In this document: one piece after another, positions 19,801-27,374 of the stretch | Position numbering within the stretch: the stretch's first letter is position 1 | Layout of the letters: every line of letters starts with the position of its first letter | Origin: Neolewinella agarilytica | GTDB lineage: Bacteria > Bacteroidota > Bacteroidia > Chitinophagales > Saprospiraceae | DNA: 64,000 nucleotides | Reading direction: 5' to 3' | NCBI RefSeq assembly: GCF_900110645.1 | Contig: NZ_FOFB01000003.1 | Span: forward strand, 186,001 to 250,000 | Position numbers and translations under genes: made by a program | The notes under the pieces: model-generated | Databases searched by the model: none | What the model was told of the DNA's origin: nothing | What the model saw: only the letters and a program-made list of their open reading frames with translations

Positions 19801-21742
19801 CCGCGCCTTCAGCGCAGATGGTTGCTCTGAGATGAACTTCAACGGTGTCGTTGGTGGCGGAACGGGCGACCTGCCCTTCGTCGGCTTCAACGCCGAAGTG
19901 AATGGATTAACCGCTACGCTGGTGAATAATTCCGGATCGGGAGCTGTCAGCTGGGATTTTGGCGATGGAAACACTTCCGATGAGCCTAACCCTCTACACG
20001 TTTACGCTACCGGAGGAACGTACAACGTTTGCCTGACGATAACCAATGAGTGTGGCGATGCGACCTTCTGCCAGGAGGTTGAAGCAATCGCTTCGGATAA
20101 TGTACAGATCATCGTCGGTAGCGCTACCAGCTTCGGCGGCAACTCCGTATCGGTGCCGGTCTCCATCCAGGGAATGGAAAACCTGGCGACGATCTCCGGT
20201 ACCTTTGAACTCGTTGATGGAAACGTAGCGACCATGACCCACGTCAGCGCCGGCGCCATCCTGCCGCAGTTCAACACGAGCAACAACAGCTTCACCTTCG
20301 TCGCCAACGGCTCCGAAGGAATCGATCTGGAGGGTAACGTCAATGTCTTGTTCTACCTGCACTTCGATCTTGGTATGTCAACGGGTAGTTCAGACATTAT
20401 GCTGGCCGAAGGTCCCGTCAGCCTTGAGGTAAGCGCGATCCAGAATGGTGTGCCCGTACTGGTGCCAACGACCTACATTCCCGGCTTCGTAACCGTAGCG
20501 GACAATGTATTAGGTAACATCAGCTCCATGGCCTATAACCTGGATGATGAGACCATTGAACCGGTCATCTTCGAATTGTCAGAGCCTAACGGTAGCTACA
20601 TCTTTGAACTGCCGGATAATGCAGACGGCATCGCCTCAACGCCCGCAGGCCTGCTGATGGGACGGATGTACTACCTGGAGCCGGTGAAGAACACCGATCC
20701 GCGTAACGGTTTGTCGTCTTTCGAAATCTTCCTCGGCCAGCGTCTCCTGCTGGGCTACGAAGTACCGCAGATTGTAGACCCGCGCCAGATTCTTTCCCTT
20801 GACGCTAACTGCAGCCAGAGCTTCACTAACCTGGACCTCTACCTGCTGCAACGACTGCTGATTGACGACCTGGAAGAAGTGCCCGGTTGTAATAGCTGGA
20901 CCTTCATCCCTGATTCGCACGAGTTCCCCGCTGACTGGAACCAGAATAACGTCTTCCCCGCGCCGCGCCGCGCGGAAGTCGTGCTGGAAAGCGATTCAAT
21001 GGTGATGTTTACCGGCGTCAAAATCGGTGACCTCATCGGTGATGCTGACCCCGGTCGTAGCACCGGCGAACTGGCACTTGAGCTGGCGCTTCCCGAAAAT
21101 CCGCAAGTAGGGGAGACCTACACGCTACGCCTTGATCTGGCCGATGCGCAGGAGCTGGTTTCCTTCCAGGGTGGCCTGCAGTTGGCGGACGGACTGGAGC
21201 TCGTAAGCGTTGCCGGAGCAAGCCTTCCTGAACTGGTGATCGGCGATCGCCTGAGCGAACGTGGCCAACTCCTACTGAGCTGGTTTAGCGAAACGGGAGA
21301 GGCGCAGGCGCTCACCGCAGGTGCAAGCCTGGTTGAAGTAGCCGTGCGCGTCACGGACCGCTTCCGCTCCACGGACGCCTGGCTAAGCTTCGACCCCAAC
21401 GCCATGGACGCTGCGGCGCACAACGCTACCGCCAGCCGCCTGATTCCAACGATCAATGAGATGGCTCCCGCAGTAGCGACTTCGGCCTTCCGCCTCTACC
21501 CGGCGGTGCCTAACCCAGCGGCAGACTTCACCGATCTCCGCTTCGACCTGCCGGAGGCAGGTGCTACCGAGCTCCTCCTCTTCGACGCTCTCGGCCGGCA
21601 GATCGCCCGCCGCCTCCAGAACCTGGACGCTGGCAGCCAGTCGCTCCGCCTCGACACCCGGGCGCTGCCCGCCGGAACCTACCACTATCAACTGCGCGCA
21701 GCCGGTGAGCTGGGGAGCGGTAAGCTGGTGGTACGGAGATAG
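13889..21742 (+). CDS. Giant T9SS type A adhesin with Kazal, PPC, SprB-like, PKD, dockerin-like and cohesin-like modules
   Basis: 2,617 residues. A signal peptide ends SLSAQ at about residue 24. A dockerin-like pair follows at about 30-115 (GDVNDNGQVNGADMLYW and ADMDGDGRISGFDLPVL). Four Kazal-type inhibitor domains lie at about 280-482 (for example VCGNDGRTYLNSC, VCGFNGVTYANAC). Two pre-peptidase C-terminal (PPC) domains lie at about 490-740. Some 14-16 SprB-like repeats fill about 745-1990, each with a conserved Cys-Gly near the start and LPxGxYTFTVTDAxGC near the end. A PKD domain (VSWDFGDGNTSDEPNPLHVY) is at about 2000-2067. Cohesin-like regions lie at about 2070-2205 and 2390-2510 with a degenerate dockerin-like region between. 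The end (LYPAVPNPAADFTDLRF to GKLVVRR) is a type A sorting domain. Function in adhesion or gliding is inferred from SprB. Confidence 0.92.
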   Translation: MFCNFTSGILLILFSLVSVSLSAQEQLIWPGDVNDNGQVNGADMLYWARAYGVRGFERPDATTDWVGQKMGTPWDLKFPDERNLAYADMDGDGRISGFDLPVLFQNQHRTRVSAQTDDAYELPDTSANYDAKLLLVPAGVELTATGTFLNFEVQLTGRDSSFDRFHGISFYASFSDGLFKDYSYGEETSAEAALSGGKAMLNWLTVDSSAQIINYTLTAIHHRALRADGIIGRVAIPFSPGFNIDQLDTAAVVIDSIVLHDPSMNSYRVATDPIVLSGDTGCSLTVSPVCGNDGRTYLNSCFAEAAGITVYTAGACWNPGLDPFAMNPDANCPSSYEPVCGFNGVTYANACAAEAAGVTNYSVGVCNPSDLSCYDPTLIAISSGTSVNQDNGIISFYCDNASGPVCGCDGQQYPSACAAEASGVRSYVSGGCGDGCVDPTMIGIAEDCGTTPDYVCGCNDETYINACFAEAAGVMNYTSGPCNGASGWCNEATVISCGDYLPNETTIGAGNQITDYPGATSVRMQGTDRVYVFEKTSAGDLQIGLEIMTPGLNMDIFLLTGDCSNYQVVGHSTTSNSQTNNEGIVLEDAPNGTYYIIVDAPYAGPGGDYRLELSCGYLDCSERVPLSCGVTYNGTNAGGTDDVSTYTCGPQLNVENNGPEIVHTFTITEEGPVSIHLTGMTANLELFLLSECSRRSCLTFSQNSGTNNERIDIAWLPAGTYYVVVDGYNGAISNYSLRVDCEASCALETQILSQSGTACGQSGGSIQLSVTGGSPTYTAHYVGPVCRTATSYDGHFTFANLPPGTYTTWIEDANGCETELVFTITAGDGGLDATFTPIDAGCGEEGSIRVNMTNPGTAPYTVYLSGRINTTLTTSRTSFGISPLPTGQYTVAIADASGCSVSRTLTVGQSNGNLDVTVSSEPVGCDGSLGEIVVDTDSGTLPYTVRLATGPVTGAQVVNGYDFRIHDLPAGQYSFILTDATGCSFEQQVVVGNSELEATVSATPANCGVAGAARVNVSTGTAPYTINYSGPTSGTVTADEAVTVINGLASGTYTFSIWSADGCDASETVFVDDNGGSLGFTVTQMTAACGDNNSDLQLIVSGGTPNYSVSWTGTFSGTADVGGNGVATVDLPPGNYTFVATDFGGCTATREININGGLSGANQQSFVFGAGCGQVDNIRTLLNGGEAPFDVVVTAASCPDQNQSFRVFENTFDLMGLPNCDYTIQVTDAAGCQSTRQVTVDVDPDADILVLSTDGGSCGGTGAIDLDITAGDTPYFIEWTGPESGNVNLVSQEYRVTDLPAGTYTFTLTNNDGCEDTQTITLNNDGSLEVISSVVADDCGRPDQIWNDIEGGSGPYDVQVTRVCGEEESPVTVEMSGNGFEIVGLQPCCYEMVVTDANGCSTTTTVCVEAYNFFNVIPNDGVCGQDGGVVVEIMNSNAVGPFSVSYRGPESADLTTNGTTFELDDLTPGQYTFTVTDANGCMETETVMIDDIPSDLSLSTAVINNDCGQYNQLWNDVIGGVLPYSVVVTRLCDGAIDTSFSLNVSGFELEDLDECCYEVKVTDALGCMVTTESCVEDESPELFTPTPVSGPCGQDGRIDLDFTRGTTPYQVTYTGPISGDNTVNGNALSINDAPAGTYTFTVTDAAGCTETESVTVVATTSDLVLTAALIYNECGQYNQIWVDIFNGTGPYSIEVVRLCDGTTMTDFVTGDLGFELMDLPPCDYKIIVTDAAGCMHMDVITVFPAPVNLFDIDFGSGECNELGFFSLDIVRGTAPFTITYEGPVSGSFETDDTDYARGDLPSGDYTVFVTDSIGCIETAQFTINNTTTDLDLVTSLIFNDCNQLNQLWSDINGGVPPFNVEVTRLCDNTVDTTFTLSERIFELVNREPCEYKLKVTDATGCMDMETINVQSSSANLFDVTIDNSCDSSGFHLDFIGGNGPYRVVLAGPLSDQFLDVMDELYIAAPPGDYMIRAFSADGCSEMNFNGVVGGGTGDLPFVGFNAEVNGLTATLVNNSGSGAVSWDFGDGNTSDEPNPLHVYATGGTYNVCLTITNECGDATFCQEVEAIASDNVQIIVGSATSFGGNSVSVPVSIQGMENLATISGTFELVDGNVATMTHVSAGAILPQFNTSNNSFTFVANGSEGIDLEGNVNVLFYLHFDLGMSTGSSDIMLAEGPVSLEVSAIQNGVPVLVPTTYIPGFVTVADNVLGNISSMAYNLDDETIEPVIFELSEPNGSYIFELPDNADGIASTPAGLLMGRMYYLEPVKNTDPRNGLSSFEIFLGQRLLLGYEVPQIVDPRQILSLDANCSQSFTNLDLYLLQRLLIDDLEEVPGCNSWTFIPDSHEFPADWNQNNVFPAPRRAEVVLESDSMVMFTGVKIGDLIGDADPGRSTGELALELALPENPQVGETYTLRLDLADAQELVSFQGGLQLADGLELVSVAGASLPELVIGDRLSERGQLLLSWFSETGEAQALTAGASLVEVAVRVTDRFRSTDAWLSFDPNAMDAAAHNATASRLIPTINEMAPAVATSAFRLYPAVPNPAADFTDLRFDLPEAGATELLLFDALGRQIARRLQNLDAGSQSLRLDTRALPAGTYHYQLRAAGELGSGKLVVRR

Positions 21743-21770
21743 ACGGTAGTATTGTAGTCGGTAGTAATGT

Positions 21771-21802
21771 AGGCCCGTCACATAGGTAAGTGTGACGGGC
21801 CT
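21771..21802 (+). terminator. Terminator hairpin after the giant adhesin
   Basis: AGGCCCGTCACA pairs perfectly with TGTGACGGGCCT across an 8-base loop, 28 bp after the adhesin stop. The following bases (GCGTTGTT) are only partly T-rich. Confidence 0.7.
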
Positions 21803-21813
21803 GCGTTGTTAGT

Positions 21814-21840
21814 CTCCGGTTGAGGAGCTCCGCTCCGAAA
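21814..21840 (+). repeat. GGTTGAGGAGCTCCGCTCCG-type repeat, copy 3
   Basis: Same 26-bp sequence as at 13278 and 13445, lying just after the adhesin terminator. The three copies therefore flank the adhesin gene on both sides. Confidence 0.7.
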
Positions 21841-21909
21841 AGCCAGCCGTTTAAAGCGTGAGTGAAATAGAAGTGCAATTGAAGGTCGCCCTACCCAAGG
21901 CCCATTCTC

Positions 21910-23178
21910 TCATTCCTCCATTCCCTCATTCTCTTCCTCCTCCACCAAGTACTCCACCTCACTCAACAATTCCTCCCGTAAATATTCCCGTGCCACGCGG
22001 TTGACGTCTTCGACGGTAACGGAGAGGTAGCGGTCCAGTTCGGTATTGATCATCTCCGGCTGCCCGAGTGAAGCGTAGAACGCCAGCTCCGTGGCCCGGC
22101 TGACCACACTAATGGTTTTGTAGTGGTTAGACTGCTCCAGGCGGTTGATCACTTTGTCCAGTTGTTCCTGACTTACACCGTTCTCTTTCATCTCACGGAT
22201 GGTGGAGAAGAGCGCCGCACGGGCGTCAGCGTAGTCAGCGTCCTCGGCGGGGCGGGCGTCGATGAGAATGGCTCCGGAGTCCAGGCTATCGTTGTGACTG
22301 GCGGAGACTTCGGCGAAGAGATCGCCGTCGCGAACAAGCCGGCGATAGAGCAGGCTGGACCGGCCGGTGCCCAGCAGGAAACAGAGAATGTCGATGGCCG
22401 GGAAGTCAGGATGTAACCGTCCGGGAGTGCGGAAGTTGAGGTAAATGACGGGGCTGGGAACATCAGCCCTCACGGTTTTGCGGCGGGTTTCTTTTTGCTC
22501 GGGCTCCACGGGGAGTTCCGGGCGTAGATGATCCGGCGAAGAGGCGGGGATGTCCGCAAACCACTCCGCTATTTGCTCGCGGATGCGATCGGGCTGGAAC
22601 CCGCCAGCGACGCTCAGCACGGCGTTGTCCGGGCGGTAATAGCGGTAGAAGAAGTCCTTCACGTCCGCCAAAGTAGCTTCCTCGATGTGTTCGAATTTTT
22701 CACCAATGACCGGCCAGCGGTAGGGGTGGACTTTATAAACCAGCTCATTGAGGTGGTGGTAAAGATCACCGTAGGGCTCCTCCAGACAGGTTTCTTTGAA
22801 TTCTTCGACGACAACCTTTTTCTGCGTCTTCAGCGATTTCTCGCTGAAGAGGAGTTGCCGCATCCGGTCGCTCTCCAGCCATAGGGCGGTTTCCAGGTTA
22901 GCGGCGGGAAGCGTCTCGTGGTAGAGCGTGTAATCTGCGCTGGTGAAAGCATTATTCTCGCCGCCGGCGAGTTGTAGGGCATCGTCGAAGTCCGGCACGT
23001 TTTCGCTGCCGGCGAACATGAGGTGCTCGAACAGGTGAGCGAAGCCCGTCCGCCCCGGCGGGTCATTACGGCTGCCTACTTTATAAAGAACATTGACGGC
23101 AACGACGGTCCGCTTGGGATCGTGATGTAGCACGACCGTCAGGCCGTTGTCAAGGGTATATGTTTCGTATTTGATCAA
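21910..23178 (-). CDS. M16-family zinc metallopeptidase
   Basis: 422 residues if started at the TTG at 23178 (LIKYETYTLDNGL, the usual family start). An ATG at 23271 is in frame but would overlap the divergent lipoprotein gene. The inverted zinc motif HLFEH is at about residue 48, with the third ligand in the VVVEEFKE segment. The M16 C-terminal domain follows (RYYRPDNAVLSVAGGF, FLLGTGRSSLLYRRL). It is a single ~45-kDa unit, like the catalytic subunit of processing-peptidase-type proteins. No signal peptide is visible with the TTG start, suggesting a cytoplasmic or unconventional location. Likely degrades peptides; substrate unknown. Confidence 0.9.
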   Translation of the reverse strand: MIKYETYTLDNGLTVVLHHDPKRTVVAVNVLYKVGSRNDPPGRTGFAHLFEHLMFAGSENVPDFDDALQLAGGENNAFTSADYTLYHETLPAANLETALWLESDRMRQLLFSEKSLKTQKKVVVEEFKETCLEEPYGDLYHHLNELVYKVHPYRWPVIGEKFEHIEEATLADVKDFFYRYYRPDNAVLSVAGGFQPDRIREQIAEWFADIPASSPDHLRPELPVEPEQKETRRKTVRADVPSPVIYLNFRTPGRLHPDFPAIDILCFLLGTGRSSLLYRRLVRDGDLFAEVSASHNDSLDSGAILIDARPAEDADYADARAALFSTIREMKENGVSQEQLDKVINRLEQSNHYKTISVVSRATELAFYASLGQPEMINTELDRYLSVTVEDVNRVAREYLREELLSEVEYLVEEEENEGMEE

Positions 23179-23259
23179 GGAGCGCAGGATTAATTTTCGG
23201 TACCGGACACCAAAGGGAAACCCATTGGCATCTGTATGGTTGCCGGAATACCCGAGACT

Positions 23260-23712
23260 ATGCCCATTCATTGGTCCATCTTGCTATTTGTTCCATTTCT
23301 ACTGTTTGGATGCAGTGGAGCGGAGCCCGTGATCATCATCTCCGATCTGGATTACGCTGAGATCGAAAATCATACCGGTTGGCACCTGCGTCTGCACGGA
23401 GATGGTAGCGGTAGTTTGCGACACGATCAATTGCCGGCGCACCATTTACACTTCCCTGTTGGGACCTTTGATCTTAGCCCCGCCCGGAGTTTGAGTCAGC
23501 GCTGCCGGGGCAATAAATCCGGGCCGGTTTGTACGGCTTTACGTTACCACGCGGCAATGGAAAATAAAATCAACGAATGCCGCTGCGTCTCCGGAAGCTG
23601 GACGACGGAGATGATGGAAAAAGCCATCGGGAGTATGCAAATGGCCGTGGATGCAGGCAGCAGTGAGCGAAGTTGCCGGATGCTGCGGCGGCAGTGGTTG
23701 GCGGCGAGGTAG
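23260..23712 (+). CDS. Small hypothetical lipoprotein
   Basis: 150 residues from the ATG at 23260, giving MPIHWSILLFVPFLLFGC with a clear lipobox. An upstream in-frame ATG at 23236 lengthens the N-terminus without benefit. The mature part has four further Cys (QRCRG, PVCTA, NECRC) and a C-terminal helix. No family recognised. It is divergent from the M16 gene across an 81-bp gap. Confidence 0.65.
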   Translation: MPIHWSILLFVPFLLFGCSGAEPVIIISDLDYAEIENHTGWHLRLHGDGSGSLRHDQLPAHHLHFPVGTFDLSPARSLSQRCRGNKSGPVCTALRYHAAMENKINECRCVSGSWTTEMMEKAIGSMQMAVDAGSSERSCRMLRRQWLAAR

Positions 23713-23758
23713 TTTTGTGGTTCGGTGGTCTTGTAGGTTGCCGCATTTCGGAAAAACA

Positions 23759-23777
23759 GGGCGCGGTCGCAGGTGCA
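23759..23777 (-). repeat. Dispersed TGCACCTGCG motif, intergenic
   Basis: Minus-strand TGCACCTGCGACCGCGCCC in the gap between convergent genes, so no protein constraint applies here. Confidence 0.6.
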
Positions 23778-23819
23778 AAGAATTGATCTTTTGATAGCGA
23801 TGGACCTTGTTGAGAAGAG

Positions 23820-25025
23820 TTATCTAAATACTTCCTGCATAGAAGTAGTCGTAGCTATAGAAATGACATGAGAACATATGTACCCTTTTTCTCTTTCTGA
23901 AAAAAACTCTTCAGTATCTATGTTCTCATCGAGATTGATGTAATACTTGTAGAGCTCATAATCCATCGAAAAGATCATTTTACCATTTGCATCTATGCCC
24001 GAGAGATTTCTGAGAGGAACTAAGCGATCAATCTGATTTCGTTTTTCATTAAACAGGTTGTATTCAAAGTAGATGGAGCTATTGTTCTTTGTGTCTACAA
24101 AAGCGTAGTATCTTTTCCCAATAGATGTAAAGGTGAAAACAATTATAGTTCCTTTCATGTATGCTTGCTCAATTACAAAGCTCTTTTTTGATTCGAGCAG
24201 CATCATACTGATTTCTTCATTTGTTAATGATCTAATTCTTTCAAGTTCTGTTTTTTCTATCCAAATTTCTTCTGGGAAATCAATACTTATTTTATTCAGT
24301 ACCTTGTAGTTGTCGATAATGTATAAGTCGCTATTGATTAAATCTGTATAAAGAGTCAAGTTTTTTTTGTCAGTATAATGAAAGTTTTCAAAGTACATAA
24401 TATTAGTCCCCATTCCTGGGACATTAACTAGATGGTTTAATTCTTCTATAGGTTTAAGTGATTCTTCATTTGTGTCGTAACTGTAAAGTAATGAAGGTAA
24501 GTTTGAATTGTTTTCGGAAAAATCAACCCGAGCTAATATCTTACTATGGTGAAAAGCTATATTTTTTAAACCAATACTAGATGGTGTTAGTTTTTTTTCT
24601 AGTAAATTAAATGAGTGGTCTAATAAATAAACGGAGGATGTGTATGTGTCTGTAAGGTATAGGCCACTATCATTGACTATAAAATCAGAAACACTGTATA
24701 ATTTAAATTTGCCAACACTTCCATTGAGGAAACTCTTTAATTTTCCATCATAACTAAATTTGTATAAGAAAATGCCCAAATCTTTTTCTTGAAGAATATA
24801 TATATTGTTATTGTATAGTCTTATTTTATCGATGCTATGCAAGTATTCAACATCACTGCTCAGATAAAGTGGGATGTGCTCGATGCTACTAATTACATCT
24901 TCGAGCTCCAATTTGTCAGAAAATGCAGCATTCGTTATGTTTGTTTTCATGCCAACTTCACGATTGTCTTGGCTGCAACTACTTAAGAGGAGCAGTGTCA
25001 CTAAGATAGAAATGAAATTTTTCAT
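23820..25025 (-). CDS. 6-bladed beta-propeller lipoprotein
   Basis: 401 residues. A lipoprotein signal ends LLLLSSC at about residue 17. The rest resembles the 6-bladed beta-propeller family common in Bacteroidota: an early LELEDVISSIEHIPL strand, repeated hydrophobic blade strands with NDSGLYLTD and YDTNEE turns, and a late ISGIDANGKMIFS. The gene is clearly more AT-rich than its neighbours, suggesting transfer. In gut Bacteroidota such proteins often sit beside genes for small secreted peptides, and here a 72-residue secreted peptide gene lies immediately upstream in the same direction. Function of the pair is unknown. Confidence 0.7.
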   Translation of the reverse strand: MKNFISILVTLLLLSSCSQDNREVGMKTNITNAAFSDKLELEDVISSIEHIPLYLSSDVEYLHSIDKIRLYNNNIYILQEKDLGIFLYKFSYDGKLKSFLNGSVGKFKLYSVSDFIVNDSGLYLTDTYTSSVYLLDHSFNLLEKKLTPSSIGLKNIAFHHSKILARVDFSENNSNLPSLLYSYDTNEESLKPIEELNHLVNVPGMGTNIMYFENFHYTDKKNLTLYTDLINSDLYIIDNYKVLNKISIDFPEEIWIEKTELERIRSLTNEEISMMLLESKKSFVIEQAYMKGTIIVFTFTSIGKRYYAFVDTKNNSSIYFEYNLFNEKRNQIDRLVPLRNLSGIDANGKMIFSMDYELYKYYINLDENIDTEEFFSEREKGYICSHVISIATTTSMQEVFR

Positions 25026-25037
25026 AATAAGTAGAAA

Positions 25038-25067
25038 GCATCCCTCAATTTTTATATTGAGGGATGC
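25038..25067 (-). terminator. Hairpin between the small peptide and propeller genes
   Basis: GCATCCCTCAAT pairs perfectly with ATTGAGGGATGC across a 6-base AT loop, 12 bp after the peptide gene stop on the minus strand, followed by TTTCTACTTATT. It may terminate or attenuate transcription so that the peptide mRNA is more abundant than the propeller mRNA. Confidence 0.7.
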
Positions 25068-25079
25068 AACTTTATTTTA

Positions 25080-25298
25080 CTAATATTCTTGTCCAGGGCA
25101 TGGTAATTGAAGAAAAGGTTGGCAAATACCTTCTCCAAAACCACAGCGTATGACAAAAGTGCCATCAGGGCACTTTTTAAGCCCATATTTTTTTGCAGGT
25201 ACAGGAGGGCCAACTTGAATAGTCTGTGTTGATACTTGTGCGAAAGTAAACATAAACAAGATGGCTAATAAACTAATCCTAATTGAATGTTTTCTCAT
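25080..25298 (-). CDS. Small secreted Cys-rich peptide
   Basis: 72 residues: a signal peptide (MRKHSIRISLLAILFMFTFAQVSTQ) and a mature part of about 47 residues with four Cys in the order KKCPDG, IRCGFG, GICQPF, LPCPGQ. Four Cys allow two disulfides. No named family is recognised; it differs from NVEALA-type peptides, though its position next to a propeller lipoprotein is analogous. Strongly AT-rich surroundings fit recent acquisition. Confidence 0.65.
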   Translation of the reverse strand: MRKHSIRISLLAILFMFTFAQVSTQTIQVGPPVPAKKYGLKKCPDGTFVIRCGFGEGICQPFLQLPCPGQEY

Positions 25299-25657
25299 GA
25301 TGGTGAGTTTGTTGAATATCAGTATTGATCTACCGATAATAGGTGAATAAATTTTATAAGTATCCTTTAGAGGTTGGATTTTTAATAGGGAACAATAGGA
25401 CCGTTGAAAAACACAGTAAGTTGGTTTTTGTTTTTAAAAAAAAACACTACGGTGTTACATTGTAAAATGCCTCGAAGAGTAAAATTACTCTAGTTTTCTG
25501 TGCTTAACTAAGTAACTTTAAAATAAAGTTAAGGAGTAATGGTGAGATATCAAAATATACAATTTGTTAATTGCTATCCGTGCTACCATTGCCTTACCAT
25601 AATATGAGTTGAGAATTGGAACCATACGTCTGACAGGTGAGTGAGAATATGGCTCAC
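25299..25657. other. AT-rich gap without a gene
   Basis: About 360 bp upstream of the small peptide gene and after ruvC. Only short AT-rich words and A/T runs (for example the A-run near 25434) are visible. It probably holds the promoter of the peptide gene, but no convincing TAnnTTTG box was seen. Confidence 0.5.
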
Positions 25658-26239
25658 CTACTTCTTCACCCGCCCCGAGTTAGCCTTGATGAATCCTTCC
25701 CAACCGCTAAATTTTTTCCCGCCTCCGAGCCCCTTTGTCTGGTAATAATGGCACATGGCCGCCCCAAGGGCGTCGGTAGCATCATCGAGCACACGGGAAA
25801 GGTCCAACGCAAACTCATTTTGCAGCATGGCCGCTACCTGCTCTTTACTGGCATTACCGTTGCCGGCGATGGACTGTTTTATCTTTCGTGGAGCGTATTC
25901 CGTTACCTCAAGGCCCTGTCCCATGGCAGCGGCCATACAGACGCCCTGTGCGCGCCCCAGCTTGAGCATAGACTGTGGGTTTTTGCCAAAGAACGGACTC
26001 TCGATGGCCATCACGGATGGCTTGTGTGTGCCGATCACCTGGGTCAACCGCCGGTGAATAGTCGCAAGTCGCTCTGCATGGTCCGGGAATTTCGCCAGCT
26101 TTAGCGTTCCTAACTCAAGGATGCGCCGGGAGCGGGGGTGAATCTCCACTACCGCAAAGCCTAATACTACCGTTCCCGGGTCAACGCCGAGGATGCGGTA
26201 GACCGGTGTTTCTTTTTTAGTGGACTTGGGGGTGGGCAA
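25658..26239 (-). CDS. ruvC: Crossover junction endodeoxyribonuclease RuvC
   Basis: 193 residues. The RNase H-like fold has the four acidic positions: GVDPGT near residue 20, AIESPFF near 80, and the pair in LDDATDALGAAMCH near 152-155. RuvC cleaves Holliday junctions symmetrically, working with RuvAB; ruvA and ruvB are not in this window. The C-terminal tail after CHYYQTKG (about 25 residues, Lys-rich) is longer than in Proteobacteria, as often in Bacteroidota. Confidence 0.95.
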   Translation of the reverse strand: MPTPKSTKKETPVYRILGVDPGTVVLGFAVVEIHPRSRRILELGTLKLAKFPDHAERLATIHRRLTQVIGTHKPSVMAIESPFFGKNPQSMLKLGRAQGVCMAAAMGQGLEVTEYAPRKIKQSIAGNGNASKEQVAAMLQNEFALDLSRVLDDATDALGAAMCHYYQTKGLGGGKKFSGWEGFIKANSGRVKK

Positions 26240-26399
26240 TGTTGTAGTTTTGTGCGGTAAACCCCTTCCCCAACTCCTTCCCGCAAGACTGCGGGAGAGG
26301 GGCTCTGGAAAACGCTTCGCGTTTTAGTCAAAGGTGAAGTAAACCCTTAGGTAGACTGCTCAACAAAGTACGATTACCTAAAGGAAACAAACAAATAAT

Positions 26400-27374
26400 T
26401 TGACGTCATCCCGGAATAAAATATTTAGTGCGACGACCCGGAAGTGGGGCCTGCGACTACTGACGGTGGTGGTATTGATGGCTTTTGCCTGGCATTTTCG
26501 CAGGTTGAGCGAGCAGTTGGACTGGGCCGCCTTTGGTGCTGCTTTGGCCCGACCAGGCCAGTGGAAGTATTTATTCCTGGCCGTCATCCTGATGCCCTTG
26601 AACTGGTGGATCGAAGCCCGTAAATGGTTCCTGCTGTTAAGGGCCTTTCTTCCCTGGAGCTTTCCCCGCACGCTACGGGCTACGCTGGCTGGCGTAAGCC
26701 TCTCCGCCGCCACCCCGAACCGGATCGGAGAGATTGGGGGCCGACTGCTGGTGGCCGATCGGCACGAATGGCCCGGCGTCCTTACCAGCTCCGTGCTGGG
26801 CAGTGCCTGCCAGTGGGTGGCCTTTCTGCTGCTGGCCTGGCCAGCACTGATGTGGACGGCTGACGGTCTGCTGCGCGAGCGCCTCCCCTTTGCCGTGGCC
26901 TGGCTGTGGCCCATCGGGCCACTGCTCTTAGCCGCCGGCTGGTGGGGCGGAAAGCCCTTGCTGCTAAAACTGATTGCCTGGGCCGAAAAACGCTTCGGGC
27001 TGGCCAACACCCAGCTGAAAGAAGGGCTTGAACACGTTAAAACCGGGTTAATGCTGCGGGCCGGAGGCTACGCTTGTCTGCGGTTTACCGTTTACTGTAC
27101 ACAGCTCTACCTCTTACTCTGGTTCTTCGGCCTGGAGTTGCCCTTGCTGGAAGGACTGGCAGGAATTGCCGGTATTTATCTGGTGCAGGCAGGCATTCCG
27201 CTGCCGCCCGGCGTTAATCTTGTAACCCGAACGGAACTTGGGCTGTTATTATGGGGAGACTCCCCGGAAGCAGCCGTAGCTACCCTGGCTGCTTTCACCA
27301 CCCTGTTCGCGGTTAATGTTCTGTTACCGGCGTTACCCGGCTACTGGCTGATCGTCAAAAAAGAAAAACGATGA
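26400..27374 (+). CDS. Lysylphosphatidylglycerol synthase-type transmembrane (UPF0104-like) protein
   Basis: 324 residues, mostly hydrophobic with about eight membrane segments. The start is a TTG at 26400; the first in-frame ATG (26481) would remove part of the first helix. Family features include LMPLNWWIEARKWFLLL, LAGVSLSAATPNRIGEIGGR (the conserved TPNRIGE-type loop) and QAGIPLPPGVNLVTRTELG. Homologues are integral membrane proteins related to the flippase part of MprF, lacking the synthase domain. The gene overlaps the next by four bases, indicating an operon. Confidence 0.8.
   Translation: MTSSRNKIFSATTRKWGLRLLTVVVLMAFAWHFRRLSEQLDWAAFGAALARPGQWKYLFLAVILMPLNWWIEARKWFLLLRAFLPWSFPRTLRATLAGVSLSAATPNRIGEIGGRLLVADRHEWPGVLTSSVLGSACQWVAFLLLAWPALMWTADGLLRERLPFAVAWLWPIGPLLLAAGWWGGKPLLLKLIAWAEKRFGLANTQLKEGLEHVKTGLMLRAGGYACLRFTVYCTQLYLLLWFFGLELPLLEGLAGIAGIYLVQAGIPLPPGVNLVTRTELGLLLWGDSPEAAVATLAAFTTLFAVNVLLPALPGYWLIVKKEKR

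Noticed and set aside
23179-23271. N-terminal extension of the M16 peptidase from the ATG at 23271
   Set aside because: The extra 31 residues lack family similarity and would overlap the divergent lipoprotein gene start; the TTG at 23178 gives the usual N-terminus.
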